Assembly: GCA_050296935.1 (NCBI GenBank) | Contig: JBNKRV010000211.1 | Location: forward strand, 1 to 64,000 | DNA: 64,000 nucleotides | Origin: Saccharicrinis sp050296935 | Lineage (GTDB): Bacteria > Bacteroidota > Bacteroidia > Bacteroidales > Marinilabiliaceae | Direction: 5' to 3' | Shown: positions 44,178 through 53,484 of the stretch, one piece after another | How positions within the stretch are numbered: the stretch's first letter is position 1 | Layout of the letters: the number at the start of each line of letters is the position of its first letter | The notes under the pieces: generated by a model | Told to the model about the DNA's origin: nothing | Databases searched by the model: none | What the model saw: the letters and a program-made list of their open reading frames with translations, nothing else | Program-made: the position numbers and the translations under genes

Positions 44178-44754
44178 GGTTGTTCTTCAGACAAATTTTT
44201 AAGTTACGTTTGGCATTTTGAATGTAGCTTTTCACTTTTTTAACCTCGATATTCATTTTCAGGGATATCTGTTGATAGCTGAGTTCATTAAAATAGAAAA
44301 GTTCAATGCTTTCTTTCTGTTGGAATTTAAGTTTGTCAATGCAATTTTTCAATGCTTTTTCGTTACTCATTTTATCTTCTTCATCTATAGGATGAATTAT
44401 GTAGTTGGATTCCATAAGTTCTGAGCTGAAAAAGTGCTCATCGTCAATTGAAATATTTTGATGCTTTTTCTTTCTTAATTCCATCAGGCAGTAGTTTTTG
44501 GTTACTACATATAGCCAGGGTTTAAAATTCTCAATATTGGAGGTTATGATGGATTTGGCAATTTTCTCAAATATAAGAGTAACCATATCCTGAGAATCCT
44601 CTTTGTCTTTTAAATATTTTAAACAAACACCATAAACCAGATCCATATATCTGGAATATAACTGTCCTAAAGTATTCAGATCACCATTATGTATATATTG
44701 GGTAAGTAAATCAGCGTCAGATATATTTTTCGATTTTGAGAATATGGTTTTCAT
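44167..44754 (-). CDS. ECF-type RNA polymerase sigma factor
   Basis: The 195-residue protein has sigma region 2 (GQLYSRYMDLVYGVCLKYLK, then PWLYVVTKNYCLMELRKKKH) and region 4 (KLKFQQKESIELFYFNELSY then QQISLKMNIEVKKVKSYIQN), with no region 1.1 or 3, as in ECF sigma factors. It overlaps the downstream anti-sigma-like gene by 11 bp, indicating translational coupling. Its regulon is unknown. Confidence 0.92.
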   Translation of the reverse strand: MKTIFSKSKNISDADLLTQYIHNGDLNTLGQLYSRYMDLVYGVCLKYLKDKEDSQDMVTLIFEKIAKSIITSNIENFKPWLYVVTKNYCLMELRKKKHQNISIDDEHFFSSELMESNYIIHPIDEEDKMSNEKALKNCIDKLKFQQKESIELFYFNELSYQQISLKMNIEVKKVKSYIQNAKRNLKICLKNNHVK

Positions 44755-45161
44755 CTGATTATATTAAACTGCAGTTAAAAGTAGAAAAGTTTAAGACAAA
44801 TATTACAGAATATTTTAAAAACGGTCTAATTCAATGCTTATATTCTTAAAAAACCATAAAATTATTGTGATAATGTATGTACAATGTTCTATTGAGTACT
44901 CAAATTGTTACCTTTGTTTTATATCCACCTGTTTATTTAAAACGAGTAAGTGTTGCTTGTGTTTTATTGAGTAAATTAATTACTTGAATATCTGACACTT
45001 GTCTCTGCGTTCCCTCTGGTCTTGATGTTTGTTATGTAAAGTTGAGCCGTTTTTTACACCAATTCATTTAAGTTTTGATTTTGAGAAAGTCAATTTTCAA
45101 TTGATTTTCAATTTATTGCTTATTTAGACTGGCTTAATTTTATTTAATCTAAATAGTTTGT
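44755..45161. other. Divergent intergenic region
   Basis: About 400 bases between the minus-strand sigma factor gene and the SUF promoter. It is AT-rich, with no convincing frame, strong hairpin or repeat. Confidence 0.4.
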
Positions 45162-45169
45162 TAATTTTG
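45162..45169 (+). promoter_or_regulatory. Putative -7 element of the suf operon (TAATTTTG)
   Basis: TAATTTTG lies 152 bases before sufB, with a T-rich -33 region (45138-45145). The leader would be about 150 bases. No iron-sulfur regulator site was recognised. Confidence 0.45.
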
Positions 45170-45321
45170 CGTTTTTCAATGCAGTAATATGTGATTTATT
45201 TCATGTTATTATTGTGTTGAAGTATAAGTTAAATATTATTCAATGCTGTAATCCGGTAAATAATTTAGATGAACTCATGTATGTTTAAATTGTTAGAGGA
45301 TAAAGATATAGATAAGAAGTT

Positions 45322-46770
45322 ATGGCAGAAGATCAGGATAAAATTTTAGAAGAAGTTACTGGAGGTGAATATAAATATGGTTTCTCTACTGATATTGAAA
45401 CAGATTTTATTCCTAAAGGACTCAATGAAGATGTGGTTAGGATTATTTCGGCTAAGAAAAATGAGCCCGAATGGATGCTTGAATTCAGACTTAAAGCATA
45501 TAGGCATTGGTTGACGATGAAGTCACCCAGTTGGGCAAAACTGAATCTTCCGGAAATCGATTTTCAGGAAATCATCTATTATGCTGCTCCTAAAAAGAAA
45601 CCTCAGTTAGACAATATGGATGAGGTGGATCCTGAGTTAAAGGCAACCTTTGATAAATTAGGAATTCCATTGGATGAACAAAAGATTTTGGCTGGAGTTG
45701 CTGTGGATGCTGTTATGGATAGCGTTTCGGTTAAAACAACCTTTAAAGAAACATTAGCTGAGAAAGGAATTATTTTTTGCAGCTTTAGTGAAGCTGTTCA
45801 GGAATATCCCGATTTAGTGAAAAAATATATGGGATCAGTTGTTCCTTACACAGATAATTATTTCGCAGCACTTAATTGTGCCGTTTTTAGCGATGGTTCC
45901 TTTGTATATATCCCTAAAGGTGTGAGATGTCCAATAGAACTGTCTACCTATTTTAGAATTAATGCAATAAATACCGGACAATTTGAGCGTACTTTAATTG
46001 TAGCTGATGATGATAGTTATGTAAGTTATCTTGAGGGCTGTACAGCTCCGCAACGAGATGAAAATCAATTGCATGCTGCTATTGTTGAAATAATTGCAAT
46101 GGAACGTGCTGAGGTAAAATATTCGACCGTTCAGAATTGGTACCCGGGCGATAAAAATGGTAAGGGAGGAATTTACAATTTTGTTACCAAAAGAGGAAAT
46201 TGTAAAGGAGACTACTCCAAGATCATGTGGACACAGGTGGAGACTGGTTCTGCAATTACCTGGAAATATCCAAGCTGTATTTTAATGGGGGATCATTCTG
46301 TTGGTGAGTTTTATTCCGTTGCAGTAACAAATAATCACCAGCAAGCGGATACAGGTACCAAAATGATTCATATAGGTAAAAACACCAGAAGTTTAATTGT
46401 ATCTAAAGGTGTTTCTGCAGGAAAAAGTCAGAATAGTTACAGAGGATTGGTTAGAGTGAATAAGAAGGCAGAGAATGCACGTAATTTTTCACAGTGTGAT
46501 TCATTGTTAATGGGAGACCAATGTGGTGCTCATACTTTTCCATATCTCGAGATTAATAATAATTCTGCTGTGGTTGAGCACGAAGCTACAACCTCAAAAA
46601 TCGGAGAGGATCAGATCTTTTATTGTAATACGAGAGGTTTGTCAACCGAGGATGCCGTAGGATTAATTGTGAATGGATATGTTAAAGAAGTAATTAACCA
46701 ATTACCAATGGAGTTTGCTGTAGAAGCACAAAAATTATTGCAAATTAGTTTAGAAGGTAGTGTAGGGTAA
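45322..46770 (+). CDS. sufB: Fe-S cluster assembly protein SufB
   Basis: SufB is the scaffold subunit of the SufBCD complex that builds Fe-S clusters. The 482-residue protein starts with MAEDQDKILEEVTGGEYKYG and has the conserved blocks NYFAALNCAVFSDGSFVYIP, SYLEGCTAPQRDENQLHAAI, and NFSQCDSLLMGDQCGAHTFP near the C-terminus, with the cysteine and histidine used for cluster building. Length is typical. It is the first gene of the suf operon. Confidence 0.97.
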   Translation: MAEDQDKILEEVTGGEYKYGFSTDIETDFIPKGLNEDVVRIISAKKNEPEWMLEFRLKAYRHWLTMKSPSWAKLNLPEIDFQEIIYYAAPKKKPQLDNMDEVDPELKATFDKLGIPLDEQKILAGVAVDAVMDSVSVKTTFKETLAEKGIIFCSFSEAVQEYPDLVKKYMGSVVPYTDNYFAALNCAVFSDGSFVYIPKGVRCPIELSTYFRINAINTGQFERTLIVADDDSYVSYLEGCTAPQRDENQLHAAIVEIIAMERAEVKYSTVQNWYPGDKNGKGGIYNFVTKRGNCKGDYSKIMWTQVETGSAITWKYPSCILMGDHSVGEFYSVAVTNNHQQADTGTKMIHIGKNTRSLIVSKGVSAGKSQNSYRGLVRVNKKAENARNFSQCDSLLMGDQCGAHTFPYLEINNNSAVVEHEATTSKIGEDQIFYCNTRGLSTEDAVGLIVNGYVKEVINQLPMEFAVEAQKLLQISLEGSVG

Positions 46771-46803
46771 GTGTACTTATCTGTTCATTGCAAAAATGAA
46801 AGA

Positions 46804-46831
46804 ACTCTTATTGTTGTATAATTATAAGAGT
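46804..46831 (+). other. Hairpin in the sufB-sufC gap
   Basis: ACTCTTAT at 46804-46811 pairs with ATAAGAGT at 46824-46831. It lacks a T-run, so it may protect or process the transcript rather than terminate it. Confidence 0.4.
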
Positions 46832-46880
46832 AGTACGCTTAACTAACTATCAGTTTTATAAACTTTTTAATACAAATAGA

Positions 46881-47633
46881 ATGCTAGAAATTAAAGACTT
46901 ACATGCTAAAATAGAGGATAAAGAAATACTAAGAGGGATTAATCTTACCGTTAAGCCGGGTGAGGTTCATGCTATTATGGGACCAAACGGATCAGGTAAA
47001 AGTACCTTGTCCTCGGTGTTAGCTGGAAGTGAGGTTTTTGAAGTTTCAGAAGGTTCTGCTACTTTTTTTGGTAAGAATCTATTAGAAATGCCTGCTGAAG
47101 ATAGAGCACGAGAAGGTCTGTTCTATAGTTTTCAATATCCGGTAGAGATACCTGGAGTAAGTATGGTTAATTTTATGCGAACTGCTGTTAATGAGCATCG
47201 TAAATACCGCAATGAAAAGGCATTGACTGCAAGTGAGTTTTTGAAACTGATGCGCGAAAAGAAAAATTTGGTTGAAATAGATTCTAATCTTACAAATCGT
47301 TCTGTAAACGAAGGTTTTTCAGGAGGGGAGAAAAAGAAGAATGAGATTTTTCAGATGGCTATGTTACAACCCAGAGTATCTATTCTTGATGAAACAGATT
47401 CGGGATTGGATATTGATGCTTTGCGTATTGTTGCTAATGGAGTAAATAAGTTAAAGTCAAAAGATAATGCAACTATAGTAATTACCCATTATCAAAGGTT
47501 ACTTGATTATATAGTACCTGATTTTGTACATGTATTGTATAAAGGAAGAATTGTTATGTCTGCAGGAAAGGAATTAGCTTTTGAGTTGGAAGAAAAAGGT
47601 TACGACTGGATTAAGAAACAGTTTGAAGATTAG
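46881..47633 (+). CDS. sufC: Fe-S cluster assembly ATPase SufC
   Basis: SufC is the ABC-type ATPase of the SufBCD complex. The 250-residue protein has a Walker A MGPNGSGKSTL, the signature SGGEKKKNEIFQMAML, the Walker B SILDETDSGLDIDALR and the H-loop ITHYQRLL. These match SufC rather than transport ATPases (GEKKKNE is typical). It lies between sufB and sufD. Confidence 0.97.
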   Translation: MLEIKDLHAKIEDKEILRGINLTVKPGEVHAIMGPNGSGKSTLSSVLAGSEVFEVSEGSATFFGKNLLEMPAEDRAREGLFYSFQYPVEIPGVSMVNFMRTAVNEHRKYRNEKALTASEFLKLMREKKNLVEIDSNLTNRSVNEGFSGGEKKKNEIFQMAMLQPRVSILDETDSGLDIDALRIVANGVNKLKSKDNATIVITHYQRLLDYIVPDFVHVLYKGRIVMSAGKELAFELEEKGYDWIKKQFED

Positions 47634-47704
47634 GTTTGCATCAGGTAGATACTTAAAATGTATTTACGTTTCTTAATCACTTTTATCATTTAAACCTTAG
47701 TAAG

Positions 47705-49099
47705 ATGAGTATAACAGATACAGATATTAAAATAGAAGATAAATATATTTCTCTTTATCAGGAATCGTTAAGTGATTTAAATAAAGTAGTTTCCACTGAG
47801 ATTTCAGATCAAAGAGATAATGCCATCCGTATTTTTGAGGATAAAGGGATTCCTACACGAAAGGTTGAAAGTTACAAATATACCAACTTAGGGGCGCAAT
47901 TCGAAAATGATTATGGCTTTGACTTTAAGCATGAAATTTTCAGTAAAAATCTATCAGAGGTTTTTAATTGTAATGTGCACGAGTTGGAGGCTACAACCAT
48001 CTATTTAATTAACGGGTGGTATTACAGGCAAAATCAATTGCCTACAGCTTTACCGGAAGGCGTACTTATAGGAAGTTTAGCTTCCTATTCGAAATCTCAT
48101 CCTCATTTGTTTGAAGAGCATTATAATAAATATGCAAAAAATGACGTGCACAGTTTGGTGGCTTTAAATACAGCCTTTGCTCAGGATGGATTCTTTATTT
48201 ATATACCCAGAGGAGTTGTTATTGAAAAGCCTATTCAGGTTGTAAATATCATGCAATCAGATGATGATTTAATGACCTTCCCAAGGAATTTAATTATTGT
48301 TGAAGAAAATGCGCAAGCCAAGGTTTTGGTTTGCGAACATACACTGTCGGATAATAAGTTTCTATTGAATGGTGTAACAGAGGCTTATGTCGATAAAAAT
48401 GCAGTTTTTGATATTTATAACATCCAGAATCAGCATAATTTGGCTACAAATATTTCTTCTGTTTTTATTCAGCAAAAGGAGCACTCCAGTGTTTTAACTC
48501 ATAATCTGACACTTCATACAGGCATTACGCGAAATAACATCTATGTACACATGGACGATGAACATTGTGAATCTCATGTGTATGGATTGTTTATCTCAGA
48601 TAAAAGTCAGCATGTGGATAATTATACCTATATCGATCATGCTAAGCCCAATTGTTATAGTGAGGAATTGTTTAAAGGAGTGTTAGATGATTCTGCTACC
48701 GGTGCTTTTGCCGGAAAAATTATGGTGCGTAAAGATGCTCAGAAAACAAGTGCCTTTCAGCGCAACGATAATTTATTGCTCACCGATTCAGCAAAAATGA
48801 ATACAAAACCTATGTTGGAAATTTATGCTGATGATGTGAAATGTTCGCATGGAGCAACTGTAGGACAACTGGATGAAAAATCAATGTTTTATCTTCGTTC
48901 GAGAGGAATTAACAAAGATGAGGCCCGGATTCTTTTAATGTATGCATTTGCTTATGAGGCGGTAGAAAAAATAAGAGTAGAGGCATTGCGCGAGCAAATA
49001 AGAGATTTAGTTGAGCATGTTTTCAGAGGAGAGTTAAATAAATGTCATTCATGCGTTTTGTGTGGTCAACAGGCCGGAAGTGAGTATACCTGCATGTAA
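47705..49099 (+). CDS. sufD: Fe-S cluster assembly protein SufD
   Basis: SufD is the second scaffold subunit. The 464-residue protein has the beta-helix core with FAQDGFFIYIPRGVVIEKPI, SYKYTNL near the start and CYSEELFKGVLDDSATGAFA near residue 320, plus the C-terminal helices. The tail has four cysteines (ELNKCHSCVLCGQQAG, then EYTCM), longer than the short cysteine tail common in Bacteroidota SufD. Whether it binds metal is unknown. Confidence 0.94.
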   Translation: MSITDTDIKIEDKYISLYQESLSDLNKVVSTEISDQRDNAIRIFEDKGIPTRKVESYKYTNLGAQFENDYGFDFKHEIFSKNLSEVFNCNVHELEATTIYLINGWYYRQNQLPTALPEGVLIGSLASYSKSHPHLFEEHYNKYAKNDVHSLVALNTAFAQDGFFIYIPRGVVIEKPIQVVNIMQSDDDLMTFPRNLIIVEENAQAKVLVCEHTLSDNKFLLNGVTEAYVDKNAVFDIYNIQNQHNLATNISSVFIQQKEHSSVLTHNLTLHTGITRNNIYVHMDDEHCESHVYGLFISDKSQHVDNYTYIDHAKPNCYSEELFKGVLDDSATGAFAGKIMVRKDAQKTSAFQRNDNLLLTDSAKMNTKPMLEIYADDVKCSHGATVGQLDEKSMFYLRSRGINKDEARILLMYAFAYEAVEKIRVEALREQIRDLVEHVFRGELNKCHSCVLCGQQAGSEYTCM

Positions 49100-49140
49100 T
49101 TGATAAATTATAAAATCACTATCACACAGTTTGTTTTGTT

Positions 49141-50361
49141 ATGGGATTAAATTTGAATCATATTAGGGAGCAATTCCCAATATTAGATAGTGTTATATAT
49201 GGGAAACCTCTGGCCTATTTCGACAATGCAGCTACTACTCATAAGCCGTTGAGAGTTACGAAAAAGGTGGATGAAGTCTATCATACTTTAAATAGTAATA
49301 TACATCGAGGAGTTCATTACCTGAGTAATCAGGCTACCATTGCCTATGAGGAGGCAAGAGGGAAAGTTCAGAAATTTATAAATGCAAAGCATTCTCATGA
49401 AGTAATATTTACTTCCGGAGCAACTGCTGCAATAAATCTTTTGGCTTGTTCGTTTGGCGATACATATATTAATGAAGGGGATGAGATTTTGATCTCAACT
49501 ATGGAGCATCATTCTAATATTGTCCCCTGGCAAATGATGTGTAAGCGAAAAAAGGCAATTCTTAAGGTAATACCAATAGATTTGAATGGAAATCTGGATA
49601 TGGAATCCTTTGAAAAATTGCTATCGGAGAAAACCAGATTAGTTGCAGTAACTTATGTTTCAAATGCGTTAGGTACTGTAAATCCGGTAAAAGAAATTAT
49701 TGAAAAAGCGCATTTAAATAATTCCGGAATTATGTTGGATGCCTCTCAGGCTGTTCAGCATATGAATGTGGATGTACAGGAATTAGATGTTGATTTTCTG
49801 GTTTTTTCAGGACATAAAATATATGGGCCTACAGGAACCGGAGTGGTCTATGGAAAAGAGGAGTTCATGAACGAGATGGTGCCATGGCAAGGTGGTGGTG
49901 AAATGATCAAAACGGTTACATTTGAAGAAACCAGTTACAATGAGCTTCCATTTAAATTTGAGGCCGGCACTCCAAATATTGCAGGTGCAATAGGTTTAGG
50001 AGAAGCCATTGATTTTGTATCAGAATTAGGCCTTGAAAATATTTACAATCATGAACATGAGTTGTTAACTTATGCTACTGAAAAGTTTAAGACCATAGAT
50101 GGAATGAGGATAATAGGAGAAGCTAAAGAGAAATCAAGTGTCATCTCCTTTTTGGTTCGTCAGATACATCCATTTGATATGGGTACTATGCTGGATAAAA
50201 TGGGTCTGGCAGTCAGAACAGGACATCATTGTGCACAACCTATCATGGATTTTTATGGAATACCAGGTACTTTAAGGGCTTCTTTTGCTGTATATAATAC
50301 CAAAGAGGAGATTGATAGATTAGTTGAAGGTATTGCCAGGGTTGCCATGTTATTTGGGTAA
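49141..50361 (+). CDS. sufS: Cysteine desulfurase SufS
   Basis: SufS is a PLP enzyme that takes sulfur from cysteine for the SufE/SufB system. The 406-residue protein has YFDNAATTHKP near the start, TMEHHSNIVPWQM, the PLP-lysine segment VFSGHKIYGPTGTGVVYGKE, and the active-site cysteine region RTGHHCAQPIMDFY. It is the group II (SufS/CsdA) type. It follows sufD by 41 bp. Confidence 0.97.
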   Translation: MGLNLNHIREQFPILDSVIYGKPLAYFDNAATTHKPLRVTKKVDEVYHTLNSNIHRGVHYLSNQATIAYEEARGKVQKFINAKHSHEVIFTSGATAAINLLACSFGDTYINEGDEILISTMEHHSNIVPWQMMCKRKKAILKVIPIDLNGNLDMESFEKLLSEKTRLVAVTYVSNALGTVNPVKEIIEKAHLNNSGIMLDASQAVQHMNVDVQELDVDFLVFSGHKIYGPTGTGVVYGKEEFMNEMVPWQGGGEMIKTVTFEETSYNELPFKFEAGTPNIAGAIGLGEAIDFVSELGLENIYNHEHELLTYATEKFKTIDGMRIIGEAKEKSSVISFLVRQIHPFDMGTMLDKMGLAVRTGHHCAQPIMDFYGIPGTLRASFAVYNTKEEIDRLVEGIARVAMLFG

Positions 50362-50431
50362 GGATTTTAATTTTATCATATTTGCAGAGATAAAATACGA
50401 CAATTACATTATATATTGAGATTGTAAAAGT

Positions 50432-50854
50432 ATGACTATAAAAGAAATACAGGAAGAAATAATTGATGAGTTCGCATCATTTGAAGAGTGGATGGATAAA
50501 TATGCTTATTTAATTGAGTTGGGAAATGATCTGGAACCATTTGATGATAAGTATCGTTTAGATGAGAATTTATTGGATGGATGTCAGTCGAAGGTATGGT
50601 TGCATGCATGGATGGAAGATGGTAAAGTGTATTATATGGGAGATAGTGATGCCATAATTGTGAAAGGTATTGTGGCTTTGATGATACGTGCTTTATCAGG
50701 TCAAAGTCCTGCAGAGATTCTTGAAAATGAACCTACTTTTATTGATGAAATAGGCTTAAAAGAGCATTTATCACCAACGCGATCAAATGGTTTAGTGGCT
50801 ATGATTAAACAAATGAGATTATTTGCACTGGCGTTTAAAGCTAAACAGGCTTAA
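50432..50854 (+). CDS. sufE: Sulfur acceptor protein SufE
   Basis: SufE accepts persulfide sulfur from SufS and passes it to SufB. The 140-residue protein starts MTIKEIQEEIIDEFASFEEW and has DENLLDGCQSKVWLHAW, with the acceptor cysteine in G-C-Q-S. Length is normal. It is 70 bp downstream of sufS. Confidence 0.95.
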   Translation: MTIKEIQEEIIDEFASFEEWMDKYAYLIELGNDLEPFDDKYRLDENLLDGCQSKVWLHAWMEDGKVYYMGDSDAIIVKGIVALMIRALSGQSPAEILENEPTFIDEIGLKEHLSPTRSNGLVAMIKQMRLFALAFKAKQA

Positions 50855-50930
50855 ACAATCGATTACGATTGACTGTTTTATTGAAAAGTAACGTATTGAT
50901 TACTTTGTTTTATCAATTGACATTTGAATT

Positions 50931-51248
50931 ATGACAAACGAGTTTTTATCTATAGAAGAGGAAATAGTAAGTACTTTAAAAACAATATTCGACCCGGAAA
51001 TACCTGTAAATATCTATGATTTAGGTTTGATTTATGAGGTGAATGTGGATGAAGAAGGAAAGGCTATTATTGTGATGACATTGACATCGCCAAACTGTCC
51101 GGTTGCAGAATCAATGCCTGAAGAGGTTTTTGACAAGGTGAGTGAAATTGAAGGAGTTACTCATGTTGATTTGAATTTAACTTTTGATCCGCCATGGACA
51201 AAGGATATGCTTTCAGATGAGGCTTTGTTAGAGTTAGGATTATTGTAA
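50931..51248 (+). CDS. DUF59 (MIP18-like) SUF-associated protein
   Basis: The 105-residue protein is a stand-alone DUF59 domain: TIFDPEIPVNIYDLGLIYEV, then MTLTSPNCPVAESMPEEV with the conserved cysteine, and a C-terminal DPPWTKDMLSDEALLELGLL. DUF59 proteins in SUF operons (sometimes called SufT or YitW-like) assist Fe-S maturation. It is 76 bp downstream of sufE. Confidence 0.93.
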   Translation: MTNEFLSIEEEIVSTLKTIFDPEIPVNIYDLGLIYEVNVDEEGKAIIVMTLTSPNCPVAESMPEEVFDKVSEIEGVTHVDLNLTFDPPWTKDMLSDEALLELGLL

Positions 51249-51389
51249 AAAATAATATTTACCTTAGAAAGTAAATGAAAATTAATTTCTCGCTTATCAG
51301 TATTAGGGCGAGATATAGCGTATTCGGTGGAATTAGATAATAATTCCTTTTTTTATTGGTTTTAAGATGTCTATGGGGATGTTAAAAAT

Positions 51390-52331
51390 ATGGAGTTGAT
51401 TAAAACCCAATATAGTGAATTAATAAAAATCAAAGCCCGGGAATTGGGTTTTGATGATTGTGGATTTACAAATGCTGCTGAATTAACCGATGATAAGGAA
51501 AGACTTAATAGTTGGTTAAGTGATAATAAGCATGGGAACATGCACTATATGGCCAATCATTTTGCCAAAAGAACCAATCCTTCTCTTTTAGTTGAAAATG
51601 CCAGATCGGTAATCGTTTTACTATCGAATTACTATCCTAAAGAAAAACCTCTTCATGATGATTCTCCCATTGTGGCACGATATGCCTATGGCGAAGATTA
51701 TCATCATGTAATTAAAGCAAAATTAAAGGAACTTTTCAATTTTATTAAAACAGAGATTTACCCATCTCTCGAAGGTAGATTTTTTGTTGATTCCGCTCCT
51801 GTACTGGAAAGGAGTCTTGCAGTAAAGGCAGGATTGGGATGGATTGGTAAAAATACCAATTTGATACATAAAAGACTGGGAAGTTATGTATTCATCTCCG
51901 AATTAATCATCAATCTTGAATTACCCGAAGATAAACCTATGGAAGAGGCTTGTGGAGGATGCACGCGTTGTATTGATGCTTGCCCTACAAAAGCTATTTT
52001 ATCTCCCCGGGATTTAGATGCGCGAAAATGTATATCTTACCTTACCATTGAAAATCGCGATGAAATTCCAAATACGTATTCAGGAATGTTTAATAATCGT
52101 GTATATGGGTGCGATATCTGCCAGGAAGTTTGCCCATGGACATGGAAGTCTCGTCCTCATAATATTCAGGAGTTGAAGCCTGATCAATCGTTATTGGAAC
52201 TCACCAAAAAAGATTGGGCTGAATTATCGCAGGAAAAATACAATGCTATATTTAAAAAATCTGCCATAAAAAGAGCAAAATATTCTGGCTTACGCAGAAA
52301 TATTGATTTTCTACTTTCTAAAAAAGATTAG
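51390..52331 (+). CDS. queG: Epoxyqueuosine reductase QueG
   Basis: QueG makes the last step of queuosine tRNA modification with a cobalamin and two 4Fe-4S clusters. The 313-residue protein has LERSLAVKAGLGWIGKNTNL, the ferredoxin-like cysteines in CGGCTRCIDACPTKAI and CDICQEVCPWTW, and the catalytic Asp in FVDSAPVLE. It lacks the C-terminal HEAT extension found in some homologues. It follows the suf genes by 141 bp. Confidence 0.95.
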   Translation: MELIKTQYSELIKIKARELGFDDCGFTNAAELTDDKERLNSWLSDNKHGNMHYMANHFAKRTNPSLLVENARSVIVLLSNYYPKEKPLHDDSPIVARYAYGEDYHHVIKAKLKELFNFIKTEIYPSLEGRFFVDSAPVLERSLAVKAGLGWIGKNTNLIHKRLGSYVFISELIINLELPEDKPMEEACGGCTRCIDACPTKAILSPRDLDARKCISYLTIENRDEIPNTYSGMFNNRVYGCDICQEVCPWTWKSRPHNIQELKPDQSLLELTKKDWAELSQEKYNAIFKKSAIKRAKYSGLRRNIDFLLSKKD

Positions 52332-52345
52332 GCTCTCCTATAGAC

Positions 52346-52580
52346 TTATTAACCAGAGTTCGACATAAAAATTTGGATTTATCGCATATAATTAATGATT
52401 ATATAGATATTCGATAGAACTATGTTTCAGACCGTTTATAAATAGTCAGATTCAACTCAATATTCAGACTATTATAAAGAATTTTTGAGATGAAGATCGC
52501 TGTTTATATGAGGAAAACTAAAGTTTTTGCCCTAAAAAGCTGATTTACTGCGTTAAATTTTAAGCGAATACAGGTTATTA
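52346..52580. repeat. Dispersed repeat family 2, long copy
   Basis: Left end TTATTAACCAGAGTTCGAC (52346-52364) and right end GCGAATACAGGTTATTA (52564-52580). The interior includes ATTCGATAGAACTATGTTTC, which recurs near 60090. It fills the gap between queG and the hydrolase gene. Confidence 0.55.
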
Positions 52581-52629
52581 TAAAAAAACTTTATTAAATT
52601 TATGTAGCTGCAATTGCAATTTAACATAA

Positions 52630-53484
52630 ATGAGTAAGGTTAGTATTTCAAATTTTTACATTAAATCTATTGATGGTTTATTGCTACATGGTAACTATTG
52701 GAAGCCTGCAGGCAATACTAATGCGATAATATATCTTATACATGGATTAGGTGGTCATATTGGCCGTTTTTCCGATTTTGCTAACTCTTTTTGCAATAAG
52801 AATATTGCAGTTATTGGTATTGACTTAAGAGGGCATGGTCGATCGGAAGGTAAAAGGGGACATGCCAATAATTTATCAGAATTGATAGGTGATATCCATG
52901 CAATGATTATTTATGGGCAAGAATTAACCGGAAGTGAGATTCCTTATTTTTTATATGGAAATAGTATGGGTGGGTTGCTCGCAGTTCAATATGTGAATAG
53001 GATGAATGTTGAATTTAAAGGGGTTATATTGGCAGCACCATGGTTTCGGTTAACAAATACTCCTTCCGGATCCCTGATAAGAATTCTCCATATTATAAAT
53101 TATTTTGTTCCTGAGTTCATAATAAGATCAAAAGTGAAATCTGAAGAATTACGAAGTGAAGTTGCTTATCAGGAGGAAGCCAGAAATGATAAGTTAGCCC
53201 ATAATAGAATTTCAGTGCGACTATTGTTATTAGTATTAAAACTTGGAATAGATGTGTTGAAAACTAGGATGAAAAGTCCTCATTTGCCAGTGTTGATTTT
53301 TCATGGTGAAGATGATCCTGTTACAAGTTCAGACGCAAGTAAGGATTTTTATACCTTAAATACATCACAGTGTACTTTAGTGATTTTAAAGGATACACTT
53401 CATGAAATACATTTGGAACCTTGTTTTTATAATGTATTAAATCAAATAGAAAACTGGATAAAAGAAAATGATAAAAGGGAATAG
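52630..53484 (+). CDS. Alpha/beta hydrolase (monoacylglycerol lipase-like)
   Basis: The 284-residue protein is a serine hydrolase of the Hydrolase_4 group: oxyanion-loop IYLIHGLGGHIGRFSDF, the nucleophile in YGNSMGG (Ser in G-N-S-M-G), an acid residue in FHGEDDPVTSS and the catalytic His in DTLHEIHLEP. It lacks a signal peptide. It overlaps the next gene by 17 bp, so the two are probably translationally coupled. The substrate is unknown, possibly a lipid ester. Confidence 0.88.
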   Translation: MSKVSISNFYIKSIDGLLLHGNYWKPAGNTNAIIYLIHGLGGHIGRFSDFANSFCNKNIAVIGIDLRGHGRSEGKRGHANNLSELIGDIHAMIIYGQELTGSEIPYFLYGNSMGGLLAVQYVNRMNVEFKGVILAAPWFRLTNTPSGSLIRILHIINYFVPEFIIRSKVKSEELRSEVAYQEEARNDKLAHNRISVRLLLLVLKLGIDVLKTRMKSPHLPVLIFHGEDDPVTSSDASKDFYTLNTSQCTLVILKDTLHEIHLEPCFYNVLNQIENWIKENDKRE

